From JBAZOO01 sp041648735 (GTDB lineage Bacteria; Verrucomicrobiota; Lentisphaeria; Oligosphaerales; CAITYL01): a stretch of DNA of 64,000 nucleotides. This document shows positions 34,997-44,736 of the stretch, in pieces; position 1 is the stretch's first letter; each line of letters starts with the position of its first letter. The stretch is from NCBI GenBank assembly GCA_041648735.1, contig JBAZOO010000006.1, forward strand, positions 1 through 64,000, read 5' to 3'. The notes under the pieces are model-generated. The model was given only the letters and a program-made list of their open reading frames with translations. It searched no databases and had not been told where the DNA came from. The translations under genes were made by a program, and so were the position numbers.

Positions 34997-37105
34997 ATGC
35001 AGTTCATCAATGGCTCCATCTCCTTCTGGCTCGCCAGCCTGGCCGTGCTCGCCGCCGCCGCCCTCATCGCCATCTGGGGCGCCCGCCGCCGCCGCCAACG
35101 CCTGGCCCAGTTGGTGCTCCCACCCCTGGACGCGGCGCTGACCGCCTCCCTGCACCCCGGCCGCCGCCGGCTCCGCACCGCCCTCTTCTTCGCCGGCAGC
35201 GCCTGCCTCATCCTCGCCCTCGCCCGCCCCTGGTGGGGCACCCGCCAAATCCCCACCACGGGACGCTCCCGCGACCTCCTCTTCGTCGTGGACTGCTCCC
35301 GCAGCATGCTCGCCGCCGACGTCGCCCCCAGCCGCCTGGAACACGCCAAATGGATCATCCGCGAACTGGCCGGGCGCTTCCCCGGCGACCGCTTCGGCCT
35401 CGTCGCCTTCGCTGGCGACGCCCTCCTCGAATGCCCCCTGACCCAGGACGCCAACACCCTCTTCCAGTTCACCCAAGCCCTGGACACCCGCACCATCCCC
35501 GTGGGCGGCACCAGCCTCGAACGGGCGCTCACCGTCGCCACCGACGCGTTCCGGGCCGCCGCCGACCGCAACCGCGCCATCATCCTGCTCTCCGACGGCG
35601 AGGAGCTGGCGGGGCGCGCCGCCGCCACGGCCGCAACCTTGCGGGAACGGGAAATCCCCGTGCTCGCCATCGGCCTCGGCGACCCCGCCCGCGGCAGCGT
35701 CGTCCAGCTCGAAGACCAGACCATGCTGCGCGACAAGGACGGCGACCTGGTGCAGACCCGGCTCCAGGAGGAGGGGCTGCGCGAACTCGCCCGCGCCACC
35801 GGCGGCCTCTACGTCCGCTCCACCACGCTCGCGCCCAACCTCGCCGCCGTCGCCCGGCGGATCCATGACCTCGTGCCGGCGGCGGGTGAGAGCCAGATGC
35901 GCGAACGCCCCATCGAACGTTACCAGCTCCCCCTCGCCGCCGGCATCCTGCTCCTGCTCCTCCGCCTCGGCCTCGGCGAACGCCGGCCGGATCCGGGCGG
36001 CCGCCGCCGCCGGCTTCCGCTGCTGGCCGCCGCCTTGCTGCTGCCGACCACCGCCGCCACCGCCGCCAATGCCGGGCCGCCACCGGCGGAAAGCCAACGG
36101 CTGGCGGCGGAAATCCGGCGCGCCACCGCCACCGACCGCCCCCGGCTCAAGTTCAACTTGGGCGTGCTCCACCAGCAACAGGGCGCACCGGAGCAGGCGG
36201 CCCCGCTCTACGCCGAGGTGCTGGCGGATCCCACGGCGGCGCCGGACCTGCGTGCCGCCGCGCTCCAGAACCTCGGCACCCTCGACCATCTCGCCGCCCG
36301 CCGGCAGGCCACGGCAAATCCCGGCGAGGCCCAACGCCTCTTCCAGCGCGCCCAGGCCCAGTACCAGGAAGCGCTCCGGCTCCACCCCTTCGACCCACCG
36401 CTCACCCAAAACCTGGAACTCGCCATCCACGACCTGCACGCGCACCAGCAGCGGGAGGCCGCCCGGCGGGAACAACAGGCCCGGCAGGAACAGCTTCGCC
36501 AACAGGTCGAACAGGCATTGCGGAAACAGCGCGAGGCAACCCAGGCCCAAGGGACAGGCAAGGAACAGCCCCAACAGGAGGCAAAGGCCAAGACCGAAGC
36601 CGCCCGCGACCGGCTCCGCGGCCCGCCGCCGCCGGACACCGGCCAGCAGGCGGCCCAGGAACATCTCGGCCGCGCCGCCCAGGCCCAGGACAAGGCACTG
36701 GCCCAGCCCCCGGACTCCCCCACCCGCCGCGCCGCGGAGGAAACGGCGGAACGCGAACTCGCCCAAGCCCTCCAAAAACTCGGCGGCCAGCCCGGCAAGG
36801 ACGGGGAAAAGACCCACCCCCGCGACAACACCGGCCAGCCGCCGCCGCCCGCCGCCGGCGCCCCCGCCGGAACCCCACCGCCACCCTCCCCCAATGCCGC
36901 CGACCGCCCGCTCCCCACCCAACCCCAACCGGACGCCGCCGGCCAAGCCGCCAAGGACGGCCAACCCCCGCAACCCCAGGACGCCGCCCAGGCCGCCGCC
37001 ATCCTCGAACAAATGCAGAAACAGGAACAGGATTACCGCGACGCCCTCCGCCAGCAGATGCGCCGCCGCCAGCAGCGCCTGGCCGAACCGGAAAAGGATT
37101 GGTGA
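34997..37105 (+). CDS. Membrane von Willebrand factor A / TPR protein (BatB-BatC-like fusion)
   Basis: A 702-residue protein. Two N-terminal transmembrane segments (SFWLASLAVLAAAALIAIWG; LFFAGSACLILALARPWWG) are followed by a VWA domain at about residues 90-290 with the MIDAS motif FVVDCSRSMLAADV, the Thr of GGTSLERAL, and IILLSDGEELAG. A further membrane segment (LPLAAGILLLLLRLGLGE) leads to TPR repeats (KFNLGVLHQQQGAPEQAAPL; AQAQYQEALRLHPFDPPLTQ) and a long Gln/Glu/Pro-rich coiled or disordered tail. Separate BatB and BatC are usual, so this is a fusion. The Bat system is tied to envelope stress in Bacteroides-like and PVC bacteria. The downstream BatD-like gene follows by 2 bp. Confidence 0.88.
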   Translation: MQFINGSISFWLASLAVLAAAALIAIWGARRRRQRLAQLVLPPLDAALTASLHPGRRRLRTALFFAGSACLILALARPWWGTRQIPTTGRSRDLLFVVDCSRSMLAADVAPSRLEHAKWIIRELAGRFPGDRFGLVAFAGDALLECPLTQDANTLFQFTQALDTRTIPVGGTSLERALTVATDAFRAAADRNRAIILLSDGEELAGRAAATAATLREREIPVLAIGLGDPARGSVVQLEDQTMLRDKDGDLVQTRLQEEGLRELARATGGLYVRSTTLAPNLAAVARRIHDLVPAAGESQMRERPIERYQLPLAAGILLLLLRLGLGERRPDPGGRRRRLPLLAAALLLPTTAATAANAGPPPAESQRLAAEIRRATATDRPRLKFNLGVLHQQQGAPEQAAPLYAEVLADPTAAPDLRAAALQNLGTLDHLAARRQATANPGEAQRLFQRAQAQYQEALRLHPFDPPLTQNLELAIHDLHAHQQREAARREQQARQEQLRQQVEQALRKQREATQAQGTGKEQPQQEAKAKTEAARDRLRGPPPPDTGQQAAQEHLGRAAQAQDKALAQPPDSPTRRAAEETAERELAQALQKLGGQPGKDGEKTHPRDNTGQPPPPAAGAPAGTPPPPSPNAADRPLPTQPQPDAAGQAAKDGQPPQPQDAAQAAAILEQMQKQEQDYRDALRQQMRRRQQRLAEPEKDW

Positions 37106-37107
37106 CC

Positions 37108-39606
37108 ATGCGCAGCCGCCCGTTTCTCGCTTTCCTGGCCGCCCTCCTCGCCCTCGCCGCCATGCCGCCCCTCCGCGGCGCGATCACGGTGACGGTCTCC
37201 CCCCAGCCCATGACCACGGCGGACACCGGCATCCTCACCATCACCTCCGACCGGAACCCCCCCGAAGTGCCCAAGCTGCCGACGGTGCCGGGCCTGACCT
37301 GGATCAGCGGCCCCCAGACCAGCAAGTCGTTCGAACTCCGCAATTTCCAGACCACAGTCACCGCCACCACCCAGTTCCTCTTCCGCGTCGCCAAGCCCGG
37401 CCGGATATCCATCCCCAGCTTCCCGGTCCAGGAGGGGCGCGCCACCGTCGCCACCGACCCCCTCACCTTCACCGTCGTCGAAGCCGCCACCGCCGCGGCG
37501 GCGCCGGCCCCCACCGCCGAACTGGTGACCGTCCCCGGCGGCCTGGCCGGCGACGAACTCGTCCCGGGGCAGGCCGTCACCATCGAGCTGCGCGTCAGCA
37601 TCCCCGAGGCCGCCTACCAGGCGCTGGACTACCCCACCCTCGAACCCGACAACGCCGCCTGGCTCGAACCGCTCCGGCCCGACCCGAAGGCGCCGCGCCT
37701 TGAACAGCCCGCCCAGCAGCGCGAAGTCCGCAACGGCGTCCCCTACACCCTCACCCGCATCCGCGCCCGCCTCACCCCGATCAAGCCCGGCGATCTGACC
37801 GTCACGGCCAGCATCCGCGCCGCCCTGCGGGAACCGCGCCAGCTCCGCCGCGGCCCCCTCGACGACCCGTTCCTCGACGACTTCTTCAACCGCGCCCCGG
37901 CCGGACGCCCGGTCGAACTCAACGCCACCCTCGGCCCCGTCAAGGTCGCGCCGCTGCCCCCACCGCCGCCGGGCTGCCAGTTCCTCGGCCTGGTCGGCCA
38001 ATGGCAGGCCACCCTGGACCAGGACAAGAAACAGGTCGCCGTCGGCGACCCCGTCACCCTCACCCTGCGGCTGGCCGGCACCGGCAACGAAGGCGCCTTC
38101 ATCCCGCCCGCCCTGGCGCCGCCGGGCTTCCGGACCTTTGCGCCCGAAGTGAAAAAAAGCCGCGACCGCACCGGCAGCCAGGTCCAGGCGACCTGGACCC
38201 TGGTGCCGCTCCAGCCCGGCGCCAAGCTGCCCGAACTCCGCTTCTGCACCTATGATCCCGAAACCAAGGAGCACCGGCCGCTCCGCTTCACCCCCGAACT
38301 GGCCGTCACCCCCGCACCCGCCGGCGGCGCCGCCACGGCGGAAGGCTCCGCGGACTCCGCACGGGCGCCGCGGCCACCCGCCACTCCGGCCGACGAACTG
38401 CTCGGGCCCAAGGCCAGCCCCGGCCGCGGCGTCCGCCTCCCCCTCTGGCGGAACGGCTGGAAGTCAACCCTGGCCCTGGCCGCCGCCGGCTTCCTTTCCG
38501 GGCTGGCCGGCTGGCTGGCGGCCCGCCGCCGGGAACGGCTGGCCCGCGACCCGGAAACCCGCCGCCGGACGGCGGCACGCCACGCCCTGGCAGCGGCGTT
38601 GCGGCGGCTCGCCGCCACACCACCGGCGGATGCCGCCGCCCAAGACCGCATTTTCCGCGAGGAACTGCTGCCGGCCCTGGCCGCCCGCCTCGCCCTGCCG
38701 CCAGGCGCCACCGCCGCCGAAATCGCCGCCCGTTTGCGGAGTTCGCAACCGGAACTGGCGGCGCGGCTGGAGGAGGCCGAAGCCGCCGCCTTCCGCCCCG
38801 GCGGCCCCGCCCGGATCGAGCCGGAAACGCTGCGCCGGCTCCTGCGCCAGGCCGGCTTCATCCTCGTGGCGCTGCTCTTCTTCGCCTGGCCCGCCAGCAG
38901 CCAGGCCGCGGCCGCGACCACCAGCTTCGCCGACGGCCTCAGCCTCTATGCCCGCGGCGAGTTCGCGAAGGCGCTGGCCGTGTTCGAGACCCTGGCGGCG
39001 GCGCAGCCGGACAGCGCCTCCCCCGCCCTGCTCCTCAACCAAGGCAACTGCCTCTGCCGCCTCGGCCGGCCCGCCGCCGCCCTGGCCCGCTACGAACGGG
39101 CATGGCGGCTAAGCCCCCGCGACCCGGAGATCCGCGAAAACCGCGACCTGCTCCGGCGCCAGCTCAACCTGCCCCCCACCCGCGCCGCCGAGTCGCCCGC
39201 CGCCACCACCCCGCTGCGCAAACTCCGCGACTGGCTCCGGCCCGACGAATGGGCGCGGCTGGCAATCCTGGCCGCCGCCGGCGGCGCCGCCGCCGCTGGC
39301 TGGCGCCGCTGGCGCGGCACCGCCCCCGCCTGGCCACTGCTGGCGGCCGGCGTGGCCGCCGCCCTCCTCGCCGGCGCCGCCGCCCTCAGCCAGCTCCAGG
39401 GCCCCTACCGCCCCGGCCAAGCCCTCGTCACCCGCCCCGGTATCACCCTCTGCCGCCTGCCGGACGAACAGGCGGAACCGGCCGGCGGCCAGCCGCGCCT
39501 GGGCGAGAGCGTCCTGGTCCAGGAACGCCGCGGCGGCTGGGCGCGCATCCAGGCCGAAGCCGCCACCGGCTGGCTCCCGGCCGACAGCCTGGAACCGGTG
39601 TGGTGA
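37108..39606 (+). CDS. BatD-like protein fused to TPR and SH3 domains (BatD-BatE)
   Basis: An 832-residue protein. ATG 37108 follows AAGGA; a GTG at 37102 would overlap the preceding stop. The signal peptide (FLAFLAALLALAAMPPLRGA) precedes the BatD oxygen-tolerance-type beta region: VSPQPMTTADTGILTITSDR, GPQTSKSFELRNFQTTVTAT, PGRISIPSFPVQ, QVAVGDPVTLTLRLAGTGNE. After a transmembrane helix near residue 460 come TPR repeats (FAKALAVFETLAAAQPDSAS; LARYERAWRLSPRDPEIREN), two more helices, and a C-terminal bacterial SH3 domain (GITLCRLPDEQAEPAGGQPR to GWLPADSLEPVW). The TPR plus SH3 end resembles BatE. MoxR and the DUF58 protein, normal Bat partners, are not nearby. Confidence 0.85.
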   Translation: MRSRPFLAFLAALLALAAMPPLRGAITVTVSPQPMTTADTGILTITSDRNPPEVPKLPTVPGLTWISGPQTSKSFELRNFQTTVTATTQFLFRVAKPGRISIPSFPVQEGRATVATDPLTFTVVEAATAAAAPAPTAELVTVPGGLAGDELVPGQAVTIELRVSIPEAAYQALDYPTLEPDNAAWLEPLRPDPKAPRLEQPAQQREVRNGVPYTLTRIRARLTPIKPGDLTVTASIRAALREPRQLRRGPLDDPFLDDFFNRAPAGRPVELNATLGPVKVAPLPPPPPGCQFLGLVGQWQATLDQDKKQVAVGDPVTLTLRLAGTGNEGAFIPPALAPPGFRTFAPEVKKSRDRTGSQVQATWTLVPLQPGAKLPELRFCTYDPETKEHRPLRFTPELAVTPAPAGGAATAEGSADSARAPRPPATPADELLGPKASPGRGVRLPLWRNGWKSTLALAAAGFLSGLAGWLAARRRERLARDPETRRRTAARHALAAALRRLAATPPADAAAQDRIFREELLPALAARLALPPGATAAEIAARLRSSQPELAARLEEAEAAAFRPGGPARIEPETLRRLLRQAGFILVALLFFAWPASSQAAAATTSFADGLSLYARGEFAKALAVFETLAAAQPDSASPALLLNQGNCLCRLGRPAAALARYERAWRLSPRDPEIRENRDLLRRQLNLPPTRAAESPAATTPLRKLRDWLRPDEWARLAILAAAGGAAAAGWRRWRGTAPAWPLLAAGVAAALLAGAAALSQLQGPYRPGQALVTRPGITLCRLPDEQAEPAGGQPRLGESVLVQERRGGWARIQAEAATGWLPADSLEPVW

Positions 39607-39808
39607 TGCCAGCGCCGCGCCGCGGGGCTGTTTCAAAGGGCAAGCTGGCGCGACCATTTTTAGGTGACAGGCGAATTTGTCCACACGGGTGATTTCCGAG
39701 TTTCAAGTTTCAAGTTCCCAGCCGGGCTTGGCAAAGCCGGACGGCAATGGTTATGTTACTCGCCGCATTGTCTCTTGGCCCGACCACCAGCCTTCCGGGA
39801 ACGCCGTC

Positions 39809-40933
39809 GTGAAACAAACCCGCCCGCTCCTCCTGGTCTCCGGTCTCCTGTTGCTGGCTACGCCGACGCTGCCGCTCCAGGCCCAGGACGCCCTGCCCGC
39901 CGACCCGCAATGGGCGGCGCTGGCGGCCAAGGACGGCACAACCCTGCCCGCCCAGGCCCAGGCCCTCGAGGCGGCCGGCCAGTTCCGCAAGGCCGCCAAA
40001 CTCTACGCCCAACTGTTCGCCGAGGCGCGTTCCCCCCAAGCCCTCGCCTGGAGCCTGAACCGCAAGGCGGAGTGCCTGTTCAAGGCCGGAAAATGGTTCC
40101 AGGCGCAGGACGCCTACCGGCAACTGCTCGACTCCTATTCGCCCTACCTGCCGCTGCAACCGGTGCTCGCCAACCTGCGCGTGCTCGCCGCCAAGATGGC
40201 CTCCGGCGAAGCGTCCGCCCTCAACTTCAAGAACGTCGGCGTCGCCGAAACCATCTACCGCCGGATCGTCGCCGTCGCCCCGGCCGGCCCCGACGCCCCC
40301 ACGGACCTCTTCACCCTCGCCGGCCACCAGGCAGACCAGGAAAAGGGCGGCGAAGCGGTCGAGACCTACCGCAAGATCGTCCGCCAGTTCCCACGCTCCG
40401 CCACCGCCCCGAAGGCCGGGGCCGCCGCCGGCCAGCTCCTGCTGCGGGAAGCCCGGCAAGGCGACGGCGACGGACTCTACCACCGCCAAGCCCGTTTCGA
40501 GTTCGAACGCGTGCTGCGCGACTACCCGGACGCCGACCCCGCCCTGCTCGCCCAGGCCCGCGCCGCCCTCGCGGAAATCAAGGCGAACCAGGCCACCCGC
40601 CTCCTGGAGCTGGGACGCTTCTACACCCGCAAGCTCAGCTACCGCCCCGACACCGCCCGCCGCTATTTCTACGACGTCACCCGCCTCTTCCCCGAATCGG
40701 CCCAGGCCGGCGAAGCCGAACGGCTGTTGGCCACCATCGAAGGCGGCGCCGTGCCCGCCGGGGCGCCCGGGGCAGGAGCGGTGGCGCCGCCCGAGCTGCC
40801 GCCCCAGCCCGTGACCCGGCTGCAACCGACCCCCGAACGGCTGGAAAAGTATTTGCTGCCCGTGGAAGACTACAGCGACTACCTGCCCGGGCGGCGCACC
40901 CCCGAACCCGTCCCCGCGCCGGCCACCCCCTGA
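39809..40933 (+). CDS. Exported TPR protein, BamD-like in layout
   Basis: About 374 residues from a GTG at 39809; the open frame extends to 39677 but that part lacks features and the GTG gives a clean signal peptide (RPLLLVSGLLLLATPTLPLQ). There are at least four TPR-like repeats: AQALEAAGQFRKAAKLYAQL, RKAECLFKAGKWFQAQDAYR, AGHQADQEKGGEAVETYRKI, and ARFEFERVLRDYPDADPALL. The last repeat plus YRPDTARRYFYDVTRLFPES resembles BamD/YfiO proteins of the outer-membrane assembly complex, but no lipobox Cys is present. Since the next gene is LptE-like, an envelope-assembly role is likely. Confidence 0.7.
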   Translation: MKQTRPLLLVSGLLLLATPTLPLQAQDALPADPQWAALAAKDGTTLPAQAQALEAAGQFRKAAKLYAQLFAEARSPQALAWSLNRKAECLFKAGKWFQAQDAYRQLLDSYSPYLPLQPVLANLRVLAAKMASGEASALNFKNVGVAETIYRRIVAVAPAGPDAPTDLFTLAGHQADQEKGGEAVETYRKIVRQFPRSATAPKAGAAAGQLLLREARQGDGDGLYHRQARFEFERVLRDYPDADPALLAQARAALAEIKANQATRLLELGRFYTRKLSYRPDTARRYFYDVTRLFPESAQAGEAERLLATIEGGAVPAGAPGAGAVAPPELPPQPVTRLQPTPERLEKYLLPVEDYSDYLPGRRTPEPVPAPATP

Positions 40934-40973
40934 CCCAAGACGCCCCCGCACCGCCGAACAGGGAACCACCCCC

Positions 40974-41549
40974 ATGCCGAACCCGTCCCGCCACCTGCCC
41001 CGGCGGCTGCTCGCCGCCACCGCCGCCCTGCTCCTCGCCGCCCTGCTCCCCGCCGGCACCGGCGGCTGCGCCCATTACCGCCAGGGCTCGCCAACCCACG
41101 AGCAGTTTCGCAGCGTGGCCGTCGGCAGTTTCACCAATGACACCCCGGACGCCGGCCTGACCGTCCATCTCCGGCAGCGGTTGGCCGAGGCCCTGACCGT
41201 GGACGGCGCCCTGCCGCTACGCCCCGCCGACCGCGCCGACCTCGTGATCAGCGGGCGCATCGTCAGCGCCACCACCACCGGAATCGCCGCCGTCCGCCGC
41301 GCCGAGGAAATCCGGGACGAAAACAACCTCGACGCCTACCGCTCCTCCGCCTATGAGGCCAAGGTCACCGTCGAGTTCGAGGCGGGCATCCCCGGCCTGC
41401 GCCGCCCAGTCATCGCCCGCCAGAGCGTCACCGGCATCGCCGAATTCGCCACCTTGGCCGACCACGCCACCGCCCGGCAGGAAGCGGTGCGCCGGGCGGC
41501 CGCCAACGCCGCCGCCCAGATCGCCAACGCCGTGCTCGAAGGCTGGTGA
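40974..41549 (+). CDS. LptE-like outer-membrane lipoprotein
   Basis: A 191-residue lipoprotein: the signal LLAATAALLLAALLPAGTGG ends at a lipobox Cys followed by AHYRQG. Residues 45-190 match the LptE/DUF799-like pattern with VAVGSFTNDTPDAGLTVHL, LRQRLAEALTVDG, and DLVISGRIVSATTTGIAA. The AYRSSAYEAKVTVEFEA strand and the terminal helix DHATARQEAVRRAAANAAAQ are standard. LptE with LptD inserts lipopolysaccharide in the outer membrane, so its presence argues for a diderm host. The downstream ispF begins 8 bp later. Confidence 0.85.
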   Translation: MPNPSRHLPRRLLAATAALLLAALLPAGTGGCAHYRQGSPTHEQFRSVAVGSFTNDTPDAGLTVHLRQRLAEALTVDGALPLRPADRADLVISGRIVSATTTGIAAVRRAEEIRDENNLDAYRSSAYEAKVTVEFEAGIPGLRRPVIARQSVTGIAEFATLADHATARQEAVRRAAANAAAQIANAVLEGW

Positions 41550-41557
41550 GGCACACC

Positions 41558-42094
41558 ATGCCCCCGGCCGACGGCGACAACCCCGAATTCCGCATCGGCA
41601 CTGGCTTCGACGTCCACCGCCTCGTCCCCGGCCGCCGCCTCGTCCTCGCCGGCGTCACCATTCCCTGGGAACTGGGGCTGCTCGGCCATTCGGACGCGGA
41701 CGTGATCACCCACGCGGTCATGGACGCCCTCCTCGGCGCCCTCGCCCTGGGCGACATCGGCCACTGGTTCCCGCCGGGCAACCCCGCCTGGCGGGGCGCC
41801 GACAGCCTGGAGATGCTCCGCAGCCTGCTGCGGAGTCCGCACTTCGCCGGCTGGACCTTGGTCAACACCGACGTCACCCTGCTCGCCGAACGCCCCAAGA
41901 TCCGCCCCTACCACGAGGCGATGCGGGAACGGCTGGCCGCCGCCCTCGGCCTGCCCGTGGCGCGGGTCTCGATCAAGGCCACCACCACCGAGGGGCTCGG
42001 CTTCACCGGCCGCGCCGAAGGGATGGCCGCCCAAGCCGTCGCCCTGCTGACGCGGCGGGCCGCGGCGGGAAGCGAGGCGCCATGTCCCGCCTGA
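41558..42094 (+). CDS. ispF: 2-C-methyl-D-erythritol 2,4-cyclodiphosphate synthase
   Basis: A 178-residue MEP-pathway enzyme of normal length. The metal-binding DVHR is in RIGTGFDVHRLVPGRRLVLA, with a further His in LLGHSDADVITHAVMDALLG. LGDIGHWFPPGNPAWRGADS, VNTDVTLLAERPKI and SIKATTTEGLGFTGRAEGMA complete the family signature. ATG 41558 is chosen; a GTG at 41546 would overlap the preceding stop. Its end overlaps the next start by 13 bp. Confidence 0.95.
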   Translation: MPPADGDNPEFRIGTGFDVHRLVPGRRLVLAGVTIPWELGLLGHSDADVITHAVMDALLGALALGDIGHWFPPGNPAWRGADSLEMLRSLLRSPHFAGWTLVNTDVTLLAERPKIRPYHEAMRERLAAALGLPVARVSIKATTTEGLGFTGRAEGMAAQAVALLTRRAAAGSEAPCPA

Positions 42095-44736
42095 AATTGA
42101 AGCTGGCAGCGCTGGCGGCCGCCCCGGCCTTGGCCCTGGCGCTGGCGCTGCCGCTGCCGCTGGCGGCGGCGCCGCCGGGGCGGGCGGCGGAACCGTTGCG
42201 GGCCGGCCGCGTGCTGGTGGTCGCCAACAGCGGCAGCGCCGCCTCCCTCGAACTGGCCTCCGCCTATCGCCGGGCGCACGGCCTGCCGCCGCTGAACCTG
42301 GTGCTGGTCTCACCCCCGGACCCCATCAACATCGCCCCGGCCGAGTTCACCCAGAAGCTCCTCACCCCCGTGCGCCAGCGGCTGGCGCTGCTCGGGGAGC
42401 GGAACGTGGACTACATCGTGCTCTGCCGCGACGTGCCCTACCGCACCGCCGGCCGCTCGGTCGCCGCCGCCTTGATGTTCGACGGACTGGAGAACCTGGC
42501 CGCCGGCCAAGGCTACCACGGCCAGGCCTTCCCCTTCGACGCCACCCTGCCCCTGCACCACCGCCGCCTGCGGCCGACAACCATGGTCGCCGGCGCCAAC
42601 GTCCAGGAAGGGCTGGCGCTGATCCGCCGCGCCCAAGTCACCTATGCCGACCTCCGCACCGCCGGCCGCTTCTATCTCTGCGCAGGCGAGGGGCCGCGCG
42701 GAATCCGCAACCCCATGATCCCCGGCGCCGTCGCCGCCCTGGCCCGGAGCGGCGCCCGCGGCGAACAGGTGGCCACGGCAAGCCTGCAAGGCCGCGAGGA
42801 CATCCTCGGCCAGTTCACCGGCCACACCTGGATCGAGCTGGAGGGCAACCGCTACCTGCCCGGCGCGATCCTGGACAACCTGACCTCCTTCGGCGGCTGC
42901 CTGCTCGACCCCCGCGGCCAGGCCGACCTGCTCACCTTTGTCCGCCACGGCGTCGGCGGCGCCTATGGCACCGTCGAGGAGCCGACCAACAACCCGACCC
43001 GCTGGGCGGACTATTCGCTGCCGCTGCGCTACGCCGCCGGCTTCAACCTGATGGACGCCTACCTCGCCACCGTGCTCGACTGGCAGTTCGGGCTGGTCGT
43101 CGGCGACCCGCTCATGGCCCCCTTCGCACCCCGGCCGCGGGTGGAGCTGGCCGCCGACCCGGCCAGCGTCCCGGCCGGCACCCCCGTCCCGCTCCGCTTC
43201 CGCGCCACGACCGCCGGCGGCGCCCAGAGCCTGGCCTGGGTCGAACTCTGGCTCAACGACCAGGATCGCCTGGTTGCCTTCACCGACCCGCTGCTGCCCG
43301 CCGGCACCACCGCCAGCCTCACCATCCGCCAAGGCGACACAGCCGTGGCCAGCATCGAACTGCCCGCCGCCGCCCAGCCGCTGCCCATCACCGCCCTCCT
43401 GGCGGCCCTCCCCCGCCATCAAGACACCGCCCTCGGCCCGGTCGAGTTCCTCCCCACCGGGCGGCAGGGGACGCGCCTGCTCTGCCGCTGGCGCCCGGCG
43501 GCGGCGCGGCTGCTGGCCGGCGACGGGCTGGTGACCGTCAGCCTGCGCCTCACCCTGCCCGGCGGCGCCCCCGCGGCGCCACCCCAGACCCTGGAGTTCC
43601 GCGAACCCTTGCGCGCCAGCCGCATCGCCCTGCCCAGCGTGACGCTCGACCTCGGCCCCGAACCACCCCGGCCCGGCGACCGCCTGACCCTGGGGATGGA
43701 AGGGTTCCAGACCACCGTCGAATGCGCGGCCGCCGACACCCCCGCCAGTTTCCGGGAAAAGCTGCTGGCCGCCCTCCCCCGCCTCCCCGCCTTCGGCCCC
43801 CAGGGGGCTGGCGCCGCCGAATGGCGCAACGGCCTGACCCCCTCGGGGCCGCGGCCCCTGCTCTTCCTCTTCCCCCGCGACCTCGCGCCGCCGAGCCTGC
43901 CCCCCGTCACCGTGGCCGTGGAACCCGCCGCCGGCTCGACCTTCGGCCAGGGGCTGCCAAAGGAGCTGCCCTGGCAATCCGGCCCCGCCTGGCCGCTGGC
44001 GGAAACGGTGCTGACCGTCTTCCGCCCCATCCAGACGCTGGAAACGGTGTTCACCGTGCCCCCCGAACTCTGCTCGCCCGGCTGGAACCGCGCCCGCGTC
44101 ACCGTCGGCACCGCCCGCGGCGTCGAAGCCGCCGCCGAGGCCACGTTCCAGGTCACGGCGCCCGGCGCCGAGGCGGAACTGGAGCTGGCCACCCCCCGCG
44201 TCGCCTTCCGCGACACCCTCCCGCTCCGCTTCAAGGCCGGCCCCGCCCTGGCCACCGCCCCGGTCGAACTGCTGGTGGACGGCCGCGTCGCCGCCAGCTT
44301 CCCCCCCGGCAGCACCACTGGCGCCGCCCGCCTCATCCTCCCCCATTTCTGCCCCGGCGAACACCAGCTCCAGGCGCAATGGGTCAGCGAAACCGACCGC
44401 TCCCCGGCCGCCCACTACCGTCCCCTCGCCCGTTCCGCGCCGGTGACGCTGTGGATCCGCCATCCGTTGGCGGAACGGCTGGAGCTGGCCCCCGCCAAGC
44501 TCGCGCCGGACAAACCGGCCACGCTCCAGCTTCGCGGCCCCTACCTCCGCGAGGGGCTGAGGCTGAAAGTGGGCGGACACGAAGCCCCGTTGCGCCGCGA
44601 CCCCCGCAACAGCCTCCTCTGGCGCGCCGAACTGCCGCCGCTGCCCTCGGGCGGCTACAAGCCCGAAATCACCGGCCACGACCCGGAAACGGAAACCGGC
44701 GGCCCCATCGGCCCCGTGCTGCTCGTGCTTCCCTGA
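42082..44736 (+). CDS. TIGR03790 family protein with Ig-like C-terminal domains
   Basis: An 884-residue exported protein; ATG 42082 follows GAGGCGCC. The signal peptide (LALALALPLPLAAAPPGRAA) is followed by the TIGR03790 domain, residues about 35-350: RVLVVANSGSAASLELASAY, VDYIVLCRDVPYRTAGR, LTSFGGCLLDPRGQADLLTF, and VGGAYGTVEEPTN, the last three resembling caspase/gingipain-like fold strands but without a certain catalytic pair. The rest is several beta-sandwich domains (VELAADPASVPAGTPVPLRF; ELELATPRVAFRDTLPLRFK). The family occurs in Acidobacteria, Planctomycetes and Verrucomicrobia with no proven function. Confidence 0.8.
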   Translation: MSRLKLKLAALAAAPALALALALPLPLAAAPPGRAAEPLRAGRVLVVANSGSAASLELASAYRRAHGLPPLNLVLVSPPDPINIAPAEFTQKLLTPVRQRLALLGERNVDYIVLCRDVPYRTAGRSVAAALMFDGLENLAAGQGYHGQAFPFDATLPLHHRRLRPTTMVAGANVQEGLALIRRAQVTYADLRTAGRFYLCAGEGPRGIRNPMIPGAVAALARSGARGEQVATASLQGREDILGQFTGHTWIELEGNRYLPGAILDNLTSFGGCLLDPRGQADLLTFVRHGVGGAYGTVEEPTNNPTRWADYSLPLRYAAGFNLMDAYLATVLDWQFGLVVGDPLMAPFAPRPRVELAADPASVPAGTPVPLRFRATTAGGAQSLAWVELWLNDQDRLVAFTDPLLPAGTTASLTIRQGDTAVASIELPAAAQPLPITALLAALPRHQDTALGPVEFLPTGRQGTRLLCRWRPAAARLLAGDGLVTVSLRLTLPGGAPAAPPQTLEFREPLRASRIALPSVTLDLGPEPPRPGDRLTLGMEGFQTTVECAAADTPASFREKLLAALPRLPAFGPQGAGAAEWRNGLTPSGPRPLLFLFPRDLAPPSLPPVTVAVEPAAGSTFGQGLPKELPWQSGPAWPLAETVLTVFRPIQTLETVFTVPPELCSPGWNRARVTVGTARGVEAAAEATFQVTAPGAEAELELATPRVAFRDTLPLRFKAGPALATAPVELLVDGRVAASFPPGSTTGAARLILPHFCPGEHQLQAQWVSETDRSPAAHYRPLARSAPVTLWIRHPLAERLELAPAKLAPDKPATLQLRGPYLREGLRLKVGGHEAPLRRDPRNSLLWRAELPPLPSGGYKPEITGHDPETETGGPIGPVLLVLP

